A stretch of 16,245 bases of DNA from CAYJFG01 sp964369405. Lineage in GTDB: Bacteria > Bacillota > Clostridia > Oscillospirales > Acutalibacteraceae. The stretch covers positions 1 to 16,245 of the forward strand of contig CAYJGB010000034.1 of NCBI GenBank assembly GCA_964369405.1, given 5' to 3'. Under the pieces are notes generated by a model that was given only the letters and a program-made list of their open reading frames with translations, had not been told where the DNA came from and searched no databases. Of the stretch, positions 14,963 through 16,245 are shown piece by piece; the stretch's first letter is position 1; every line of letters begins with the position of its first letter. The position numbers and the translations under genes are program-made.

Positions 14963-14991
14963 TTGCAATTTTATGTAAATTTATGTATAAT
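14963..14991 (+). promoter_or_regulatory. Near-consensus sigma-A promoter facing right
   Basis: TTGCAA (14963-14968), a 17-base spacer and TATAAT (14986-14991) give an almost ideal housekeeping promoter, with the start expected near 14998. It points away from the operon and into the 3' end of the recombinase gene, where no plus-strand gene exists. The next element is the hairpin site at 15022-15049 followed by TTTTT, which would end the transcript after about 55 bases. Confidence 0.6.
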
Positions 14992-15022
14992 TAAGAAAAT
15001 ATAAAATATATACAGATTATTT

Positions 15023-15048
15023 AACCACATAATTGAAGTTATGTGGTT
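15023..15048 (-). repeat. Right inverted copy of 26-bp recombination-type site
   Basis: The site reads AACCACATAA, spacer TTGAAG, TTATGTGGTT, the exact reverse complement of 14736-14761. Identity ends sharply at both edges of the 26 bp. The recombinase stop codon (15039-15041) lies in its right arm, outside the spacer, so inversion would not change the protein. As RNA it forms an 11-bp stem (15022-15032 with 15039-15049) followed by TTTTT (15050-15054), so on the plus strand it may also act as a terminator. Confidence 0.7.
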
Positions 15049-15878
15049 ATTTTTGTGCTTATTAAATTCATTTTCTCTAATTGTTTTATGTGGGTTATTC
15101 CTGTTTCCATAATATAAATTCTAGTTGTGTTAACACTTGAATGACCTAAAATATCAGCAAGTCTTGAAATATCTTTATTAATTTTATAATATGTCCTTGC
15201 AAACAGATGTCGTAGGTTATGAGGGAACACCTTACTTGTTTCAACTTTAGCAACCTTACATAAGTTTTTCATCATTTTCCAAATGTTTGATCTATCAAGT
15301 GGTTTACCATTTTTACTTATAAAAATTGTCCCTTTATAAATTTTTAGTTTTTTACAGTATAATATTAATATTTTACAAAAGTCTTTAGGTATAAAGATTG
15401 TGCGACTTTTACCTTTACATTGAACCTTTACCCTGCCTTTTTTTAAGGATTCTACTGTAATGAATTTAAGTTCAGATATACGTATACCCGTAGAACAAAT
15501 TGTTTGAATTATAAGTGCTAGTCTGCTGTTGTTTCTTTCTTCAGCAGTTTTAATTAACTTTTTATATTCTCTTTCAGAGAGTTCTTTTTCAGGTTTTGAA
15601 AATATTTCTTTTTGTATTTTAAGAGGTTTTACTCTGCACATTGGAAGCTCAATATATTCTAAGAAGCTATTAACAGCTACTAATATTGAATTAATACTAG
15701 TGGGTTCATAATTTTCCATTAATTTTTCTTTAAACGCTAGTACATCTTTTTTCTCTATTTCTTGGTTATTTATAAATTCAAGAAATTTTTTTACATCTCT
15801 AATATATTTTAATCTAGTATTTTCACTCTTTTCTTCCTCTAATAAATAATTACAGTATCCTTTTAATTTATTATACAT
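15039..15878 (-). CDS. Tyrosine recombinase/integrase (XerC/D-like)
   Basis: The 279-residue protein has an N-terminal SAM-like DNA-binding domain (about 1-85) and a C-terminal catalytic domain. The active-site set is complete: Arg133 in TGIRISEL, Lys near 154-157 in the CKGKSRTIFI hairpin, His220 and Arg223 in HNLRH, His246 in LGHSS and the nucleophile Tyr255 in TTRIY. The size is that of Xer-type recombinases and small invertases rather than large phage integrases with arm-binding domains. The start has GGAGG at a normal distance. Its stop codon lies within one of two inverted 26-bp sites that bound a promoter segment, so I infer that it inverts this segment. Excision or integration of a mobile element is the alternative. 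Confidence 0.92.
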   Translation of the reverse strand: MYNKLKGYCNYLLEEEKSENTRLKYIRDVKKFLEFINNQEIEKKDVLAFKEKLMENYEPTSINSILVAVNSFLEYIELPMCRVKPLKIQKEIFSKPEKELSEREYKKLIKTAEERNNSRLALIIQTICSTGIRISELKFITVESLKKGRVKVQCKGKSRTIFIPKDFCKILILYCKKLKIYKGTIFISKNGKPLDRSNIWKMMKNLCKVAKVETSKVFPHNLRHLFARTYYKINKDISRLADILGHSSVNTTRIYIMETGITHIKQLEKMNLISTKITT

Positions 15879-15938
15879 TTTTATTCCTCCAAAATTTTAT
15901 ATCCAATTTAGTGTTTGATTAAATCGCACATCTATTCA

Positions 15939-15977
15939 TTGCGATGAATATAAGCTATTCACTTATATTCATCACAA
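15939..15977. other. Imperfect 16-bp stem-loop upstream of recombinase gene
   Basis: TTGCGATGAATATAAG (15939-15954) pairs with CTTATATTCATCACAA (15962-15977) with one mismatch. A second, mutually exclusive palindrome, TATTCAT-TGCG-ATGAATA, overlaps its left arm (15933-15950). It could be a terminator for the gene on the right, an operator or an attenuator of the recombinase gene. The leftward tail is not T-rich, so a simple terminator is less likely. Confidence 0.5.
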
Positions 15978-16045
15978 TATTTTCTTCTATATATTATATC
16001 AAATAATATAACTTGATAATCTACACAATTTTCTAACTTATTATC

Positions 16046-16245
16046 TCAAATATTTTCGATATACATATATCCTGGTAGATGCTTTAATTTATTTATTTCA
16101 TCCCTAATCGCCTTAACTACCCTAGGATTAGCTTGTATTGTCATCTCTGTATTTTGAAGCCTATGCATAATATAATCTTGCTTACTCATACCACTCAGCC
16201 TTACAAGTCTTTCTATATCCGCCCATTCTTCAGGTGATACTCTAA
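16046..16245 (-). CDS. MobC-like / ribbon-helix-helix mobilization protein, 5' end cut by window edge
   Basis: An open frame of 65 complete codons runs from the window edge to TGA at 16046-16048. The peptide contains RVSPEEWADIERLVRLSGMS followed by KQDYIMHRL, the pattern of plasmid or ICE mobilization accessory proteins (MobC-like) and other ribbon-helix-helix DNA binders. It ends in a helical tail with NPRVVKAIRDEINKL. Such proteins bind the transfer origin together with a relaxase. The N-terminus and any relaxase gene are outside the window. It supports a mobile-element setting on this side. The 167-base gap to the recombinase gene holds the palindromes at 15933-15977. Confidence 0.7.
   Translation of the reverse strand, partial: RVSPEEWADIERLVRLSGMSKQDYIMHRLQNTEMTIQANPRVVKAIRDEINKLKHLPGYMYIENI

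Larger units (their letters stand above)
14653..15038. promoter_or_regulatory. Candidate invertible promoter segment between recombinase and operon
   Basis: These ~386 bases hold no gene. The 261-bp piece 14762-15022 is bounded by two inverted copies of a 26-bp site (14736-14761 and 15023-15048) and contains a near-consensus promoter facing right and a terminator-like hairpin. The adjacent gene encodes a tyrosine recombinase. I infer an invertible segment: in the orientation shown the promoter faces away from the operon, and flipping it would drive transcription of the radical SAM gene and everything after it. No equally good leftward promoter is seen between 14653 and 14900. Confidence 0.6.

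Noticed and set aside
14736..15048. 26-bp inverted repeats as ends of a MITE or small transposon
   Set aside because: No convincing target-site duplication is seen outside the repeats, each copy is itself an arm-spacer-arm recombination site, and a recombinase gene overlaps one of them. Not fully excluded.
1..16245. CRISPR array, tRNA or rRNA genes
   Set aside because: No regularly spaced direct repeats of CRISPR length, no tRNA-like cloverleaf with a CCA end and no rRNA-like GC-rich stretch were noticed by eye on either strand.

Overview
The window is very AT-rich, uses Gram-positive style ribosome-binding sites (AGGAGG/GGAGG), and nearly all of it is coded on the minus strand. This suggests a low-GC Clostridia genome. 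Gene families at both edges are typical of mobile or accessory DNA: a short DUF6809-like fragment at 1-174, a tyrosine recombinase at 15039-15878, and a MobC-like ribbon-helix-helix fragment at 16046-16245. The species cannot be told from the sequence.

Layout in the direction of transcription (right to left). (1) 16245-15039: end of a mobilization-type protein, then a XerC/D-like tyrosine recombinase. (2) 14731-15049: a gene-free block of about 320 bp bounded by two inverted copies of a 26-bp site with the 10-6-10 layout of a tyrosine-recombinase core site. It holds a near-consensus promoter (TTGCAA-17-TATAAT) that points away from the downstream genes, and a terminator-like hairpin. I read it as a candidate invertible promoter, shown here in the OFF orientation. 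(3) 14652-12541: a radical SAM/SPASM peptide maturase, a 40-residue candidate precursor peptide (CNPEKCPKC near its C-terminus), a two-helix membrane protein and a 59-residue Cys-rich protein. (4) 12413-8120: a vWA protein, a PP2C phosphatase with a long coiled C-terminal half, and a Ser/Thr kinase with FIVAR-like repeats. This matches the TerY-P (vWA-PP2C-kinase) triad known from tellurite-resistance-type stress loci. (5) 8091-1089: eleven tightly packed genes. They encode a zinc-finger/membrane protein, a four-helix membrane protein, two stand-alone TerY-C-like zinc-binding proteins, a transglutaminase-like protease, a JAMM metallopeptidase, a Sel1-repeat protein, a weak ankyrin-like protein, a zinc-ribbon membrane protein, a DUF2085 membrane protein, a macrodomain poly(ADP-ribose) glycohydrolase and one unrecognised protein. 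(6) 175-1088: non-coding, with a good terminator and paired 8-bp repeats that may be integrase arm sites.

From 14652 to 1089 the genes all run the same way. Most gaps are under 40 bp and several genes overlap or abut, so they probably form one long transcription unit, with hairpins at 13120-13159 and 12481-12535 that could step expression down. The working model is inference: a phosphorylation switch (kinase/PP2C/vWA plus TerY-C zinc proteins at the membrane) controls enzymes that cut or edit proteins (JAMM, transglutaminase-like, ADP-ribose hydrolase), alongside a modified peptide. The whole cassette may be turned on and off by DNA inversion. Such a set looks more like a stress, conflict or defence locus than core metabolism.
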